A stretch of DNA of 20,721 bases from an uncultured Eubacterium sp. (GTDB taxonomy: Bacteria; Bacillota; Clostridia; Lachnospirales; Lachnospiraceae). This document shows, one piece after another, positions 8,259 through 16,601 of the stretch. Each line of letters begins with the position of its first letter. Position 1 is the first letter of the stretch. The stretch lies in contig CAJUBZ010000019.1 of NCBI GenBank assembly GCA_910584795.1, positions 1-20,721 on the forward strand, read 5' to 3'. The translations under genes were made by a program, and so were the position numbers. The notes under the pieces were generated by a model, which saw only the letters and a program-made list of their open reading frames with translations, was not told where the DNA came from and did no database searches.

Positions 8259-9398
8259 TTATTTACTCTTATTATTTTTATTCGTTAATTGTACTTTTTG
8301 AATAATTAACTTATCTTTTTCTGCCTTATAGTTCAATATGAGTTTACTGCTGCACATTCCTGAAATACGGTCCACATAGCTGTTTGCCAAGGATGTGTCT
8401 GTAGCAGAAACATATTTGTATCTGTAAGTGCATTTTAAAATATAATTCTTATTCTTTTCATCGTAATGAATATCTGTTTTCAAGTCACGGATTTTCATGT
8501 CCAGCACCTTAAATTTGTCAACATTTCTTTTTTCCGGCCAGAAAATGATGTCTTCTGAATCTTCAACCAGCTTTGTAACGTTATTTTTTACTTTTTTTGA
8601 TGCAAACATACTTAATAACTGCTTGTTATTTTTATCTCTGTTTCTTACAGCTTTGTAAAATAAATTCATTACTTTTTTACCGTTATCCGTAATTATTTTA
8701 GCATACTTATCATTGGCTGTAAGTCTTTGTTTCGTTAAGTCAATAGAAACCTTTTCTCCACTGATATTTTGAACCTGATTTCTGGCATAAACGGAGTTCG
8801 TTGCGGAAACTTTATATTTCCCATTTAAAATGCGTTCAAAATAGTAAATGTTATTATTTCCTTTCTCTTCTACCCCTGCCATTTTATGATCTATAAGAAC
8901 TCCGTTCAATTCTAGCCTGTCAGATTTAGGAATAGTAATATGGACATCTTTTGCCATGATATCTGCAATGTCCACATAGTAATCCGGAATAATACTAATT
9001 CCATGATGCTTTGATTCTATGTAAACTACAAAATTTTTGTTCTTCTTAGTCTGATCATTCTTACAGTTTATTGTTATAGATTTCCTTCCATCTTTTTCAA
9101 CAGGTTTCTTTATATTATAAGAATCTATCGTATAATTTTTTCTTAGATTTTTCATATATTCCATATACATTTTCTTATCAATATAGTATCCTTCATCTTG
9201 ATATAAACATTCATACATTTTTTCATAATTCTGCTGTACAAATGCTCTAAAATAAGTAACAACTATATCTGTAGGATTTGATTCATGCTGAATATATGCT
9301 ATCAATGAACCGGTACCCATACACACTCCAATAAACGCTAAAATACATACAAGAGAGAACAACCTGCTCTTTTTTATTTTTCTAAATACTTTTTTCAT
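8259..9398 (-). CDS. TcaA/NTF2-like membrane-anchored extracytoplasmic protein
   Basis: A 379-residue protein with a short basic N-terminus and one membrane segment (about residues 14-35), leaving the rest outside the cell. Residues about 43-150 look like an NTF2-like, MecA_N-type domain (DIVVTYFRAFVQQNYEKMY, then alternating strands). About 150-215 contains a strand-rich LNGVLIDHKMAGVEEKG section similar to the middle domains of TcaA, and about 230-370 is a second NTF2-like fold. There is no catalytic motif. TcaA-type proteins are linked to cell-wall stress and glycopeptide response in Firmicutes, so an envelope role is plausible but inferred; the cytoplasmic zinc ribbon of classical TcaA is missing. 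The start has AAGGAG 5 nt upstream. It is the first gene of the minus-strand run, divergent from the sigma-like gene. Confidence 0.6.
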   Translation of the reverse strand: MKKVFRKIKKSRLFSLVCILAFIGVCMGTGSLIAYIQHESNPTDIVVTYFRAFVQQNYEKMYECLYQDEGYYIDKKMYMEYMKNLRKNYTIDSYNIKKPVEKDGRKSITINCKNDQTKKNKNFVVYIESKHHGISIIPDYYVDIADIMAKDVHITIPKSDRLELNGVLIDHKMAGVEEKGNNNIYYFERILNGKYKVSATNSVYARNQVQNISGEKVSIDLTKQRLTANDKYAKIITDNGKKVMNLFYKAVRNRDKNNKQLLSMFASKKVKNNVTKLVEDSEDIIFWPEKRNVDKFKVLDMKIRDLKTDIHYDEKNKNYILKCTYRYKYVSATDTSLANSYVDRISGMCSSKLILNYKAEKDKLIIQKVQLTNKNNKSK

Positions 9399-9448
9399 TA
9401 CAACTCCTTTTTACCAATAAATCCATATTTAAATGTTACCTATTATCC

Positions 9449-9477
9449 TTGATTTTTGCAAGGCTTTTATGTATCAT
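9449..9477 (+). promoter_or_regulatory. Promoter of the sigma-like gene
   Basis: TTGATT (9449-9454), a 17-nt spacer and TATCAT (9472-9477), a reasonable sigma-A match. It lies in the 113-bp divergent gap and gives a leader of about 27 nt before the start codon. Confidence 0.5.
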
Positions 9478-9511
9478 TTATATATTAAGAAAAGGGAAAA
9501 GGATACAAAAT

Positions 9512-10399
9512 ATGGACAAGAAAACATTATTTAATAACGCATTAACAGAATTCGTTTCTTTTGCTGTTGCCAAAGGCAATAAAGTTACAATTAATGACGT
9601 AAAATCCCATTTTAACGGTTTTATTGAGGACGAAAGCCAGTTTCGGTTCATATATGATTATCTGGCTGTAAATAAAATTGAAATCGACGGTTTTACACCT
9701 TCTGATGAGAATTTCTTTGATGAGGGGTACAGTGAATCTGATATTTCCGCCCAAGTTACAAGAGATAAAAATAACGAATCGAAAGAAGAACTGGAATTTA
9801 TTAAAATGTATCTGTCTGACATGGAAAACATCCCTTCTGTAAGTTCTGAAGAACAAAATACATTTATCGAAAAGCTGGCAGGCGGCGATACTTCCTGTAC
9901 GGAAAAATTAATAGAATCCAAGCTCTATACTGTAGCAGATCTTGCTAAAAAGTACCGTGGCCGAGGTGTATCCTTTGGAGATTTAATTCAGGAAGGAAAT
10001 CTGGAATTAATGATCGCAATTTCTGAATACCAGACATCTATGGGAGATTTTAACCAGTATGTTGACGCACGTATTGAAAATGCTATTGTAAATACAATCA
10101 ATTATGAAATTAATTCTGACAGAGTCGGACAACATCTAGCGGATAAATTAAACCAACTGGATAATACCACAAAGGAATTAAACAAAAAGTTGGGACGTGT
10201 TCCTGAACTATCAGAATTAGCTGATGCTATGGGTATTTCTAAAGACGAAGTCTCATTACTGTTAAAAACTTCATTAGACACTCTTTCCATCAACGAAGAT
10301 ACTCAGATTACACAGGATTCTTCTAATGATAACAATATGGACTTAACCACACCTTCCAGTGGCACTGATCCGCTGACATGGCGTAAACACAGTAGATAA
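9512..10399 (+). CDS. Sigma-70-like protein lacking region 4
   Basis: A 295-residue protein that aligns by eye to primary sigma factors from region 1.1 through region 3. Residues 1-61 resemble region 1.1. An acidic linker follows (62-90). EFIKMYLSDMENIPSVSSEE (95-114) matches region 1.2, and KKYRGRGVSFGDLIQEGNLELM (146-167) matches 2.1-2.2, the core-polymerase contact. GRVPELSELADAMGISKDEV (228-247) matches region 3. The aromatic melting residues of region 2.3 (FSTYATWW in sigma-A) are replaced by FNQYVDARIEN, and no region 4 helix-turn-helix follows; a 35-residue polar tail ends the protein. The start at 9512 has AAAGGA 8 nt upstream; a longer in-frame ATG at 9449 is unsupported and lies on the promoter. 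It could bind core RNA polymerase without classical promoter recognition. Confidence 0.75.
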   Translation: MDKKTLFNNALTEFVSFAVAKGNKVTINDVKSHFNGFIEDESQFRFIYDYLAVNKIEIDGFTPSDENFFDEGYSESDISAQVTRDKNNESKEELEFIKMYLSDMENIPSVSSEEQNTFIEKLAGGDTSCTEKLIESKLYTVADLAKKYRGRGVSFGDLIQEGNLELMIAISEYQTSMGDFNQYVDARIENAIVNTINYEINSDRVGQHLADKLNQLDNTTKELNKKLGRVPELSELADAMGISKDEVSLLLKTSLDTLSINEDTQITQDSSNDNNMDLTTPSSGTDPLTWRKHSR

Positions 10400-10426
10400 A
10401 TATATATATTAAAAGCTGTCAATACG

Positions 10427-10448
10427 AAAGGAATTCTTTCTCCTTTTT
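10427..10448 (+). terminator. Short hairpin plus T-run after the sigma-like gene
   Basis: AAAGGA (10427-10432) and TCCTTT (10441-10446) form a 6-bp stem with an 8-nt loop followed by Ts, in the 51-nt gap between the converging sigma-like and lacI-family genes. It is a weak but sensibly placed terminator. Confidence 0.45.
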
Positions 10449-10450
10449 AT

Positions 10451-11482
10451 CTATTTATAATGTTTTACAGAATCCCTTTCCAGCAGTTTTGCCTCAAAAA
10501 TCAACTGTTTTTTCTCTTTATTTCCATCAATAGCATCCATCAAAAGTTTAATTGATGACTTTACCATTTCTTCACAAGGCTGTTGCATGGTTGTAAGAGA
10601 TGGGTGAAAATATTTTGATATATTTATTCCATCAAACCCAACTACAGAATAATCATCCGGTATTTTTTTCCCTGCCTCCAGAATTGCTTTATATGCTCCA
10701 AAAGCTGTCAAATCTGAAATAGCATATAATGCTGAAAAAGAAATTTCCGATGCCAGCAATTCTTTCGTGACAACATATCCGTTTTCAATAGAATATTCTG
10801 GTATCTCATGTTTCATATATCGAATAAGATTATCCTCAATATCTATTCCGTGATCTTCTAATGCCTGTTTATATCCTTTTAACCGCATGCCTCCGACCGC
10901 CAGATCATTATCTCTTCCTGCAATAATCGCAATCTGTTTATGCCCTTTACTACATAAATAATCTACCACACGGTAACTTTCTTTTTCATCATCTATACAT
11001 ACTGAAGAACAATCCCTTTTGGGTACCGTCATATCCATCGCCACCGTACACATTACATAAGGAATTCCCATACTTTTCAATCTATTATCAGTCGTATCAA
11101 TTCTTCCTCCTAAAAAGATAATTCCTTTTAATCTTTTTTCTTTTGCCAGTTCCACTGCTACATTAATACTTTTTTGTTCTTCTCCTACTGCATGCAATAA
11201 AAAAGTATATTTTAGTTTTTTCAACTCTTCTTCAAATATTTTTAACATTCCCTGAAAAAACTGATTGTCTATTCCTTTCACTAATAAAGCGATGGTATTA
11301 GACTCTGTTATTTTAAGATTTCTTGCACTATTATTTGGAACATAATGTTGTTCTTCTATCACTTTCAATATCTTTTTTCTTGTATCCTGATTAATCCCCG
11401 GGTCATCATTTATTGCACGTGACACAGTACTAGTACCTACTCCACATATTTTTGCAATATCTTTTATTGTAAGGTCTGCCAT
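10451..11482 (-). CDS. LacI-family transcriptional regulator, probably of the maltose unit
   Basis: A 343-residue DNA-binding repressor. Residues 4-50 are the LacI helix-turn-helix and hinge (TIKDIAKICGVGTSTVSRAIN, then YVPNNSARNL). Residues about 60-335 are the periplasmic-binding-protein-like effector domain, with IALLV at its first strand and the usual DDYSVVGFDG and LTTMQQP near the end. It is of normal length and intact. GAGAGG lies 8 nt before the ATG. The gene sits downstream of malQ on the same strand but beyond a strong terminator, so it likely has its own promoter. The adjacent malEFGQ genes make malto-oligosaccharide sensing the best guess; no convincing operator was found before malE, so the link is by neighbourhood only. 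Confidence 0.9.
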   Translation of the reverse strand: MADLTIKDIAKICGVGTSTVSRAINDDPGINQDTRKKILKVIEEQHYVPNNSARNLKITESNTIALLVKGIDNQFFQGMLKIFEEELKKLKYTFLLHAVGEEQKSINVAVELAKEKRLKGIIFLGGRIDTTDNRLKSMGIPYVMCTVAMDMTVPKRDCSSVCIDDEKESYRVVDYLCSKGHKQIAIIAGRDNDLAVGGMRLKGYKQALEDHGIDIEDNLIRYMKHEIPEYSIENGYVVTKELLASEISFSALYAISDLTAFGAYKAILEAGKKIPDDYSVVGFDGINISKYFHPSLTTMQQPCEEMVKSSIKLLMDAIDGNKEKKQLIFEAKLLERDSVKHYK

Positions 11483-11561
11483 TTTCTAATCCTCTCATTC
11501 ACAGAATGCTTGACTTTTTTCTTTCTTCACTTTACCATAAATGATTTTTTTATGCAAAAAC

Positions 11562-11591
11562 AAAAAGCCGGTTTCATCAAACCGACTTTTT
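11562..11591 (-). terminator. Terminator of the malEFGQ operon
   Basis: On the minus strand AAAAAGTCGGTTT pairs fully with AAACCGGCTTTTT (one G-U pair) around a 4-nt loop, followed by a T-rich tail. On the plus strand the same position is an A-C mismatch, so the minus strand is the working orientation. It lies about 150 nt after malQ and separates it from the lacI-family gene. Confidence 0.85.
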
Positions 11592-11738
11592 CATCTATTC
11601 CCGTTTTTGTTAACGTCCAAAACGGTTATAAACTCATTTAACCCCGAAAAAACTATATCACTATTTCAACATTGGGACAATAATTTTCGAACGACTTCAT
11701 TCGACATCTTCTGCATATGCTTTCAATAAAACTGTCTC

Positions 11739-13238
11739 CTATACTTTTGAAATTCTTCCATAAATACGTGCATATTCACTGATATTTCTGATTAATTCTT
11801 CACTGAATGCGTCCGATAAAACACGCCATTTCCAGTTATTCCCCAGCACCGACGGAGTATTTATTCTTGCATCATTCGCCATACAGAGGTAATCCTGTAG
11901 TGGAATAATACAGGTATTTGCAGTAGATGCCTGTGCCATCCGGATAATTTCTTTAACAAGCTCTTGTTCATCAGTAATCTCTCTCCCAATATACTTCTGA
12001 ATGTTCTGCTTTTCCTCCGGCTGAATATTACCCAGCCATCCTTTTAAGGTTTCATTATCATGTGTTCCTGTGTAGACAACACAATTTTTATTGTAATTAT
12101 ACGGCAGATAGTCTGCAGGCCCTGATTCCTCCCGCGAATCAAAAGCAAACTCTAACACTTTCATATTCGGAAATCCGCTCTTTTCAACTAGAACGCGGAC
12201 AGAATCAGTCATATATCCTAAATCTTCCGCAATGATTTGTATATCTCCAAGACAATATCTGACTGCCTCAAATAATTCCATTCCCGGACCTTTTTCCCAT
12301 TGACCATTCATTGCATCTTCTGCATCGGCTGGAATAGAATAATATTCATCAAAACCTCTAAAATGGTCAATTCTTACCACATCATACAACTGAGAACATT
12401 TTTCTATTCGTTTTATCCACCAGTCATAATTTGTACTTTTATGATAACTCCACTGATATAACGGATTACCCCATAACTGTCCTTTTGCAGAGAACCCATC
12501 CGGTGGACACCCTGATACTGCTTGCAGTTTTTTATCATCATTTAACTGAAACAGCTCTGGATGTGCCCATACATCCGCACTGTCATATGCAACATAAATA
12601 GGAATATCGCCAATGATAGAAATGCCTTTTTTATTGGCATAACTTTTTAATAAAAACCATTGTCTGTAAAATTCATATTGGACAAACTCATAAAATTCAA
12701 TGTCAAAATAAAGTTCTTTCTGGTAATACTCCATGGAATATCCCCATCTGTTACAAATATCTGTTGCCCATTGGTCAAAACTTTTTCCGCCGAATCTGTC
12801 TTTTACAGCCATAAAGACTGCATAATCTTTTAACCAATATTCATTTTCTGCCTTAAATTTATGAAACTCCTCTTTTTCATAGATTTCACTTCGCTCATAT
12901 GCTTTTCTTAATAGTTTTCGTCGATATTTATATAGTTTTTCATAATCTACCTCTTTTGGGTTTTTTCCAAAATCTATCCCATCACATTCAGCCTTTGTCA
13001 ACAGTCCCTGCTCTATCAAATCCTCCAAGCTGATAAAATAGGGATTTCCGGCAAACGTAGAAAAAGATTGATAAGGAGAATCACCATAACTGGTAGGACC
13101 GATAGGAAGTATCTGCCAATACTTTTGGTTACTTTTTTCCAAAAAATCTATAAACCTATATGCCTCTTTTGATAAACATCCAATACCATATTTTCCCGGC
13201 AGGCTGAAAATCGGTAATAATATACCACTTGCTCTCAT
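11739..13238 (-). CDS. malQ: 4-alpha-glucanotransferase (amylomaltase, GH77)
   Basis: Cytoplasmic disproportionating enzyme that moves glucan segments between malto-oligosaccharides and releases glucose. At 499 residues it has the standard length. GH77 hallmarks are complete: the N-terminal SGILLPIFSLPGKYGIG, PIGPTSYGDSPYQSFSTFAGNPYFI, the nucleophile Asp291 in VRIDHFRGFDEYY, the acid/base Glu338 in IIAEDLG, and Asp394 in GTHDNETLKGW. AGGGAG lies 9 nt before the ATG, and the gene begins 18 nt after malG, so it is the last gene of the ABC transporter operon. This pairing points to starch or glycogen breakdown products as the transported substrate. Confidence 0.96.
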   Translation of the reverse strand: MRASGILLPIFSLPGKYGIGCLSKEAYRFIDFLEKSNQKYWQILPIGPTSYGDSPYQSFSTFAGNPYFISLEDLIEQGLLTKAECDGIDFGKNPKEVDYEKLYKYRRKLLRKAYERSEIYEKEEFHKFKAENEYWLKDYAVFMAVKDRFGGKSFDQWATDICNRWGYSMEYYQKELYFDIEFYEFVQYEFYRQWFLLKSYANKKGISIIGDIPIYVAYDSADVWAHPELFQLNDDKKLQAVSGCPPDGFSAKGQLWGNPLYQWSYHKSTNYDWWIKRIEKCSQLYDVVRIDHFRGFDEYYSIPADAEDAMNGQWEKGPGMELFEAVRYCLGDIQIIAEDLGYMTDSVRVLVEKSGFPNMKVLEFAFDSREESGPADYLPYNYNKNCVVYTGTHDNETLKGWLGNIQPEEKQNIQKYIGREITDEQELVKEIIRMAQASTANTCIIPLQDYLCMANDARINTPSVLGNNWKWRVLSDAFSEELIRNISEYARIYGRISKV

Positions 13239-13256
13239 AAACTTTCTCCCTTTAAC

Positions 13257-14096
13257 CTATCCTTTTACTGCACCGGATGCCACACCTTTAATAATGTATT
13301 TCTGACATGTCAGATAGAATAGAATAACCGGTATTATACTTAAAATAATTAGTGCCATTATCGCTCCTAAATCAACCGAACCATAACTTCCCTGTAAATA
13401 CTGAATATGAATAGGTATTGTCATATATTCTGTACGGTCTAATATCAGATATGGAAGCAGATAATCATTCCAAATCCACATAATCTCCAAAATGCCAACG
13501 GAAATTAATGTAGGTCTCAGCATTGGAATAATTACAACAAAGAATGTTCTAAGAGGACCACATCCATCTATTGCTGCCGCCTCTTCTATTTCTAGAGGAA
13601 GTCCCTTAATAAACCCGGTAAACATAAACACTGCCAAACCTGCACCAAATCCCAAATAAACAATCGGGATGGTCCACGGTGTGTTCAGGTTTAATGTATC
13701 CGCTGTTTTCGATAACGTAAACATAACCATCTGAAATGGTACAATCATCGAAAATACAAACAAATAATATATGATTCTGCAGATCTTACTATCTACTCTG
13801 GCAATATACCATGCCGCCATGGATGTACAAAATAAAATTAAAATTGTTGAAAGTATTGTAATTACAAAACTAAACAATACAGATTTAAGAAACGGATAAT
13901 TTCCAAAGGTAAAACCTTTTAAATAATTCGCCCATCCTACAAACATATCCCCTGACGGCCATGCAAAAGTATCCGTTTTTACATTCGTATTTGCTTTAAA
14001 AGAATTCATTAAAACAATAAAAATAGGGCTGATGTAGACTAAAGTTACGATGCTGAATATTAAAGTCAGCCATTTTCCCCGCTTTATATTTTTCAT
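13257..14096 (-). CDS. malG: ABC sugar transporter permease, MalG type
   Basis: Integral membrane subunit of a CUT1 carbohydrate importer, 279 residues with about six membrane helices (for example 9-31, 72-97, 105-127, 142-162). The conserved EAA loop that docks the ATPase is at about 171-192 (EEAAAIDGCGPLRTFFVVIIP). The start ATG overlaps the malF stop by one base (TAATG), typical of coupled translation. The C-terminus GVASGAVKG is the usual MalG/CUT1 ending. It works with MalF as the translocation channel. The malto-oligosaccharide assignment rests on the neighbouring malE and malQ. Confidence 0.93.
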   Translation of the reverse strand: MKNIKRGKWLTLIFSIVTLVYISPIFIVLMNSFKANTNVKTDTFAWPSGDMFVGWANYLKGFTFGNYPFLKSVLFSFVITILSTILILFCTSMAAWYIARVDSKICRIIYYLFVFSMIVPFQMVMFTLSKTADTLNLNTPWTIPIVYLGFGAGLAVFMFTGFIKGLPLEIEEAAAIDGCGPLRTFFVVIIPMLRPTLISVGILEIMWIWNDYLLPYLILDRTEYMTIPIHIQYLQGSYGSVDLGAIMALIILSIIPVILFYLTCQKYIIKGVASGAVKG

Positions 14097-15031
14097 TACT
14101 GCTGCACCTCCTTTGACCTGGTTGCTCTTAACTGAATCAGCGAAATTGCAGCCACTAAAATAAAGAATATAACAGCTTTTGCCTGCGCCACACCTCTTGC
14201 TGCTGTGTTTTGTCCATAAAAAGTACTGTAAATATTTAAAGCAAGCATCTCAGTTGTCTTAATAACAGAACCATCTGCCTGTTGATTAAATGGCTGTCCA
14301 CCTGTTAATGCCAGATTCTGGTCAAATAACTTAAATCCATTTGTTAATGTTAAGAAAAGACAAATTGTAATGGATGGCATAATATTCGGAATCGTAACAT
14401 GAAATAATGTTTTCCATTTTGAAGCTCCGTCAATCTTTGCTGCCTCTGTCAAATCTTCCGGCACTGCCTGAAGCCCTGCAATGTAAATAATCATCATATA
14501 ACCAATCTGCTGCCAGCACATTAAAATTACAAGCCCCCAGAAACCATACTTCGTTTCCATTAATATGCTCGTGTGAAATCTGACTAATATTCCATTAAAA
14601 ATCATTGTCCAGATATAACCAAGAACAATACCTCCAATGAGATTCGGCATAAAAAATGCCGTTCGGAACAAATTTGCACCTTTAAAACCCAATGTTAATA
14701 GATATGCTACTGAAAATGCCAAAACATTTATCAGCAGCAACGACACAATGGCATACAATGCCGTATACCAAAACGCATGTATAAAAGATGCATCCTGAAA
14801 CGCACTAATGTAATTTCCAATTCCTTTCCATGTTGCATCGCTTGTGGTAACAAATGAGCAAAAAGATAAGTATATTCCACGAATAAACGGATATAAAAAA
14901 CCAATGGTAAATGCAGCAAACGTAGGTAATAAAAATAATCCAAAGCATCTCTGTATTGGTCTTCGAAGTAATTTAGAATTTACTGATGTCCCATTATACT
15001 TCGTTCTTCTTTTCCTGATAGCTCCCACCAT
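14096..15031 (-). CDS. malF: ABC sugar transporter permease, MalF type
   Basis: Second channel subunit, 311 residues with six predicted membrane segments (about 29-58, 84-116, 122-145, 163-188, 207-232 and near 290-305). The EAA loop is EDLTEAAKIDGASKWKTLFH at about 192-211. It lacks the large extra loop of the E. coli protein, as is normal in Firmicutes. The start at 15031 has AAAGGAGAG roughly 10 nt upstream. It follows malE after an 84-nt gap containing a strong hairpin, which may lower its expression relative to the binding protein. Confidence 0.93.
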   Translation of the reverse strand: MVGAIRKRRTKYNGTSVNSKLLRRPIQRCFGLFLLPTFAAFTIGFLYPFIRGIYLSFCSFVTTSDATWKGIGNYISAFQDASFIHAFWYTALYAIVSLLLINVLAFSVAYLLTLGFKGANLFRTAFFMPNLIGGIVLGYIWTMIFNGILVRFHTSILMETKYGFWGLVILMCWQQIGYMMIIYIAGLQAVPEDLTEAAKIDGASKWKTLFHVTIPNIMPSITICLFLTLTNGFKLFDQNLALTGGQPFNQQADGSVIKTTEMLALNIYSTFYGQNTAARGVAQAKAVIFFILVAAISLIQLRATRSKEVQQ

Positions 15032-15069
15032 AAATGTAATATCTCTCCTTTCACCATGAACTAGTTTTA

Positions 15070-15092
15070 TGGGGCAGACGATGCCTGCCCCA
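15070..15092 (-). promoter_or_regulatory. Intercistronic hairpin between malE and malF
   Basis: TGGGGCAG (15070-15077) and CTGCCCCA (15085-15092) are perfect 8-nt arms around a 7-nt loop, GC-rich in an AT-rich setting and 23 nt after the malE stop. Only AAAA follows, with no T-run on the minus strand, so it is more likely an mRNA-stabilising or partial attenuation structure than a full terminator. Confidence 0.7.
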
Positions 15093-15115
15093 CAAAATTC
15101 ATTGATATTATTTTC

Positions 15116-16405
15116 TTACTGATTTGCAGCCTTATACTGTGCCTCCCATCCTTCTACAAATGCAGTCTTAACGTCATCCCATTTTCCACCTGCATTATAT
15201 TTGTTCATAGCGGCAACCAGACTTGCTCTCCAGTCATCAACATTTGGTGTATAATTAAATGTCCAGTCTACTGTATACTTACCTGCTTCCATTAATTCAT
15301 TTGCATTTCTTAAAAATACATTTCCACTGTCTGCTGCTGAATTATAAGGAATCGCACCAAACTGCTCTGCCATCATCTTTGTACCGGCTTCTGAAGTAAC
15401 CAGCCATTTCATAAAGTCCAATGTAGCCTTCTGGTCTTCTTTTGGTGCTTTAGCATTTACTGCCCAACAGTTTTCTGTACCAGAACATAATCCCGCATTT
15501 TCTTCACCTTCCACTCCACAATACAATGGAATTATCTGTAAGTCTTCATCTGCAATAGACTTACTTATTTCTGCATATTCCCATGTTCCATTCTGATAAA
15601 ATACAGCTTCACCTTTCTTAAACTCTGCCTGTGCATCATAACCTCCGGTTGCTAAAGTCTTTTTATCATATTTGCTATTATTAATATAGAGATCCCATAC
15701 ATTCTTATAATTTTCCAGATATGTTCCCTTAATTGTTGCAGGTGCTTCTTTCCATCCATCCTCTTTTGCTTCATAATACAATGGCATGTTTGCTAAATGT
15801 CCTGTAAATCTCCAGGATGATGAATCGTCCATGCCTGATGATGTAAATGCATCAAAACCTAACTCATCTGCCCTTTTGTGAATATCCTCTGCAATACTTT
15901 TTAATGATTTAAAATCTTTGATATCTGTTACATCATATCCTGCTTCTTTTAATAATTTCTTATTAACAATTAAGCCAAAACTTTCATAACAATATCCAAT
16001 CGAACAAACTTTTCCGTTTTCATCTGTCAAATTAAACGCATCTGTATTTAATTCTTTATATACATCTGTATCTTTTAAATCAATACAATAATCTTTCCAT
16101 GTTTTCACTGCCGCCTGATTTCCTACAACAAACAATGTAGGAGCATCTGATTTTTCCATTTCAGATGTCAATGTCTGTTCATATGTTCCTGATGCTGCTG
16201 TAACTACTTTTACATCAACTCCTTTTTCATCCTTATATGTCTTTGCAATATTTTGCAAAGCCTCGTCAGCTTCTGGTTTAAAATTCAGCCAATATACCGA
16301 ACCTTTATCTTTAGATTCTTTTTTTGAATCGTCATTTCCGCATCCTGTGAACAATCCTGCTACCATTGTTACGCATAATGCCATACCCAATAATTTTCTG
16401 CGCAT
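15116..16405 (-). CDS. malE: Extracellular sugar-binding lipoprotein of the maltose ABC transporter
   Basis: A 429-residue solute-binding protein (family 1). The N-terminus MRRKLLGMALCVTMVAG ends in a lipobox-like LFTGC with Cys22 as the lipidated residue, so the mature protein is tethered to the outer face of the membrane. The body has family features such as GSVYWLNFKPEADEAL at the first strand, PTLFVVGNQAA and the hinge-region FYQNGTWEYAEI. The start at 16405 is set by AAAGGAG 8 nt upstream. A further 44 codons are open upstream but would bury the signal peptide and cross the putative promoter. It is the first gene of malE-malF-malG-malQ. No ATPase gene is present, so a shared MsmX/MalK-type ATPase elsewhere in the genome is expected. 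Confidence 0.92.
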   Translation of the reverse strand: MRRKLLGMALCVTMVAGLFTGCGNDDSKKESKDKGSVYWLNFKPEADEALQNIAKTYKDEKGVDVKVVTAASGTYEQTLTSEMEKSDAPTLFVVGNQAAVKTWKDYCIDLKDTDVYKELNTDAFNLTDENGKVCSIGYCYESFGLIVNKKLLKEAGYDVTDIKDFKSLKSIAEDIHKRADELGFDAFTSSGMDDSSSWRFTGHLANMPLYYEAKEDGWKEAPATIKGTYLENYKNVWDLYINNSKYDKKTLATGGYDAQAEFKKGEAVFYQNGTWEYAEISKSIADEDLQIIPLYCGVEGEENAGLCSGTENCWAVNAKAPKEDQKATLDFMKWLVTSEAGTKMMAEQFGAIPYNSAADSGNVFLRNANELMEAGKYTVDWTFNYTPNVDDWRASLVAAMNKYNAGGKWDDVKTAFVEGWEAQYKAANQ

Positions 16406-16474
16406 AATATCACTCCTTTTTATAATAATAATTTTAGGCTTTTCCGATGTCTCCCATAAATATTTTATGTGGTA

Positions 16475-16503
16475 ATTATAAGTATATTCATAAAATAAAG
16501 ACT
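16475..16503 (-). promoter_or_regulatory. Possible promoter of the malEFGQ operon
   Basis: A perfect TATAAT on the minus strand (16475-16480), with TACT directly before it. The hexamer 17 nt upstream (AGTCTT) does not resemble TTGACA. The flanking AAGTATA and TATACTT are 7-nt inverted repeats. A weak -35 suggests an activated or extended -10 promoter. Confidence 0.4.
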
Positions 16504-16535
16504 TATACTTTGACAGTGGAACCTTTACAGGAAAC

Positions 16536-16579
16536 AAAAAAGATTCTTAAATCATATTTATTGATTTAAGAATCTTTTT
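16536..16579 (-). terminator. Strong hairpin terminator at the end of the RHS locus
   Basis: An 18-bp perfect stem (16537-16554 with 16562-16579) and a 7-nt loop, with six Ts trailing on the minus strand. It lies just after the decayed gene and before the mal promoter, insulating the mal operon from the RHS locus. With A/T tails on both sides it could stop transcription in either direction. Confidence 0.85.
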
Positions 16580-16601
16580 GTGTAAACAATGTTGAGGGAA
16601 A

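Noticed and set aside
9449..9511. Longer N-terminus of the sigma-like protein from the ATG at 9449
   Set aside because: It overlaps the predicted -35 box, has no ribosome-binding site and does not resemble region 1.1; the ATG at 9512 has both.
11496..11508. CATTC/GAATG palindrome in the leader of the lacI-family gene as an autoregulatory operator
   Set aside because: Arms of only 5 nt, no second copy found before malE, and no likeness to known LacI-family operators.
16406..16537. A 44-codon N-terminal extension of MalE
   Set aside because: It would place the lipoprotein signal internally and overlaps the probable promoter; the ATG at 16405 has an ideal ribosome-binding site.
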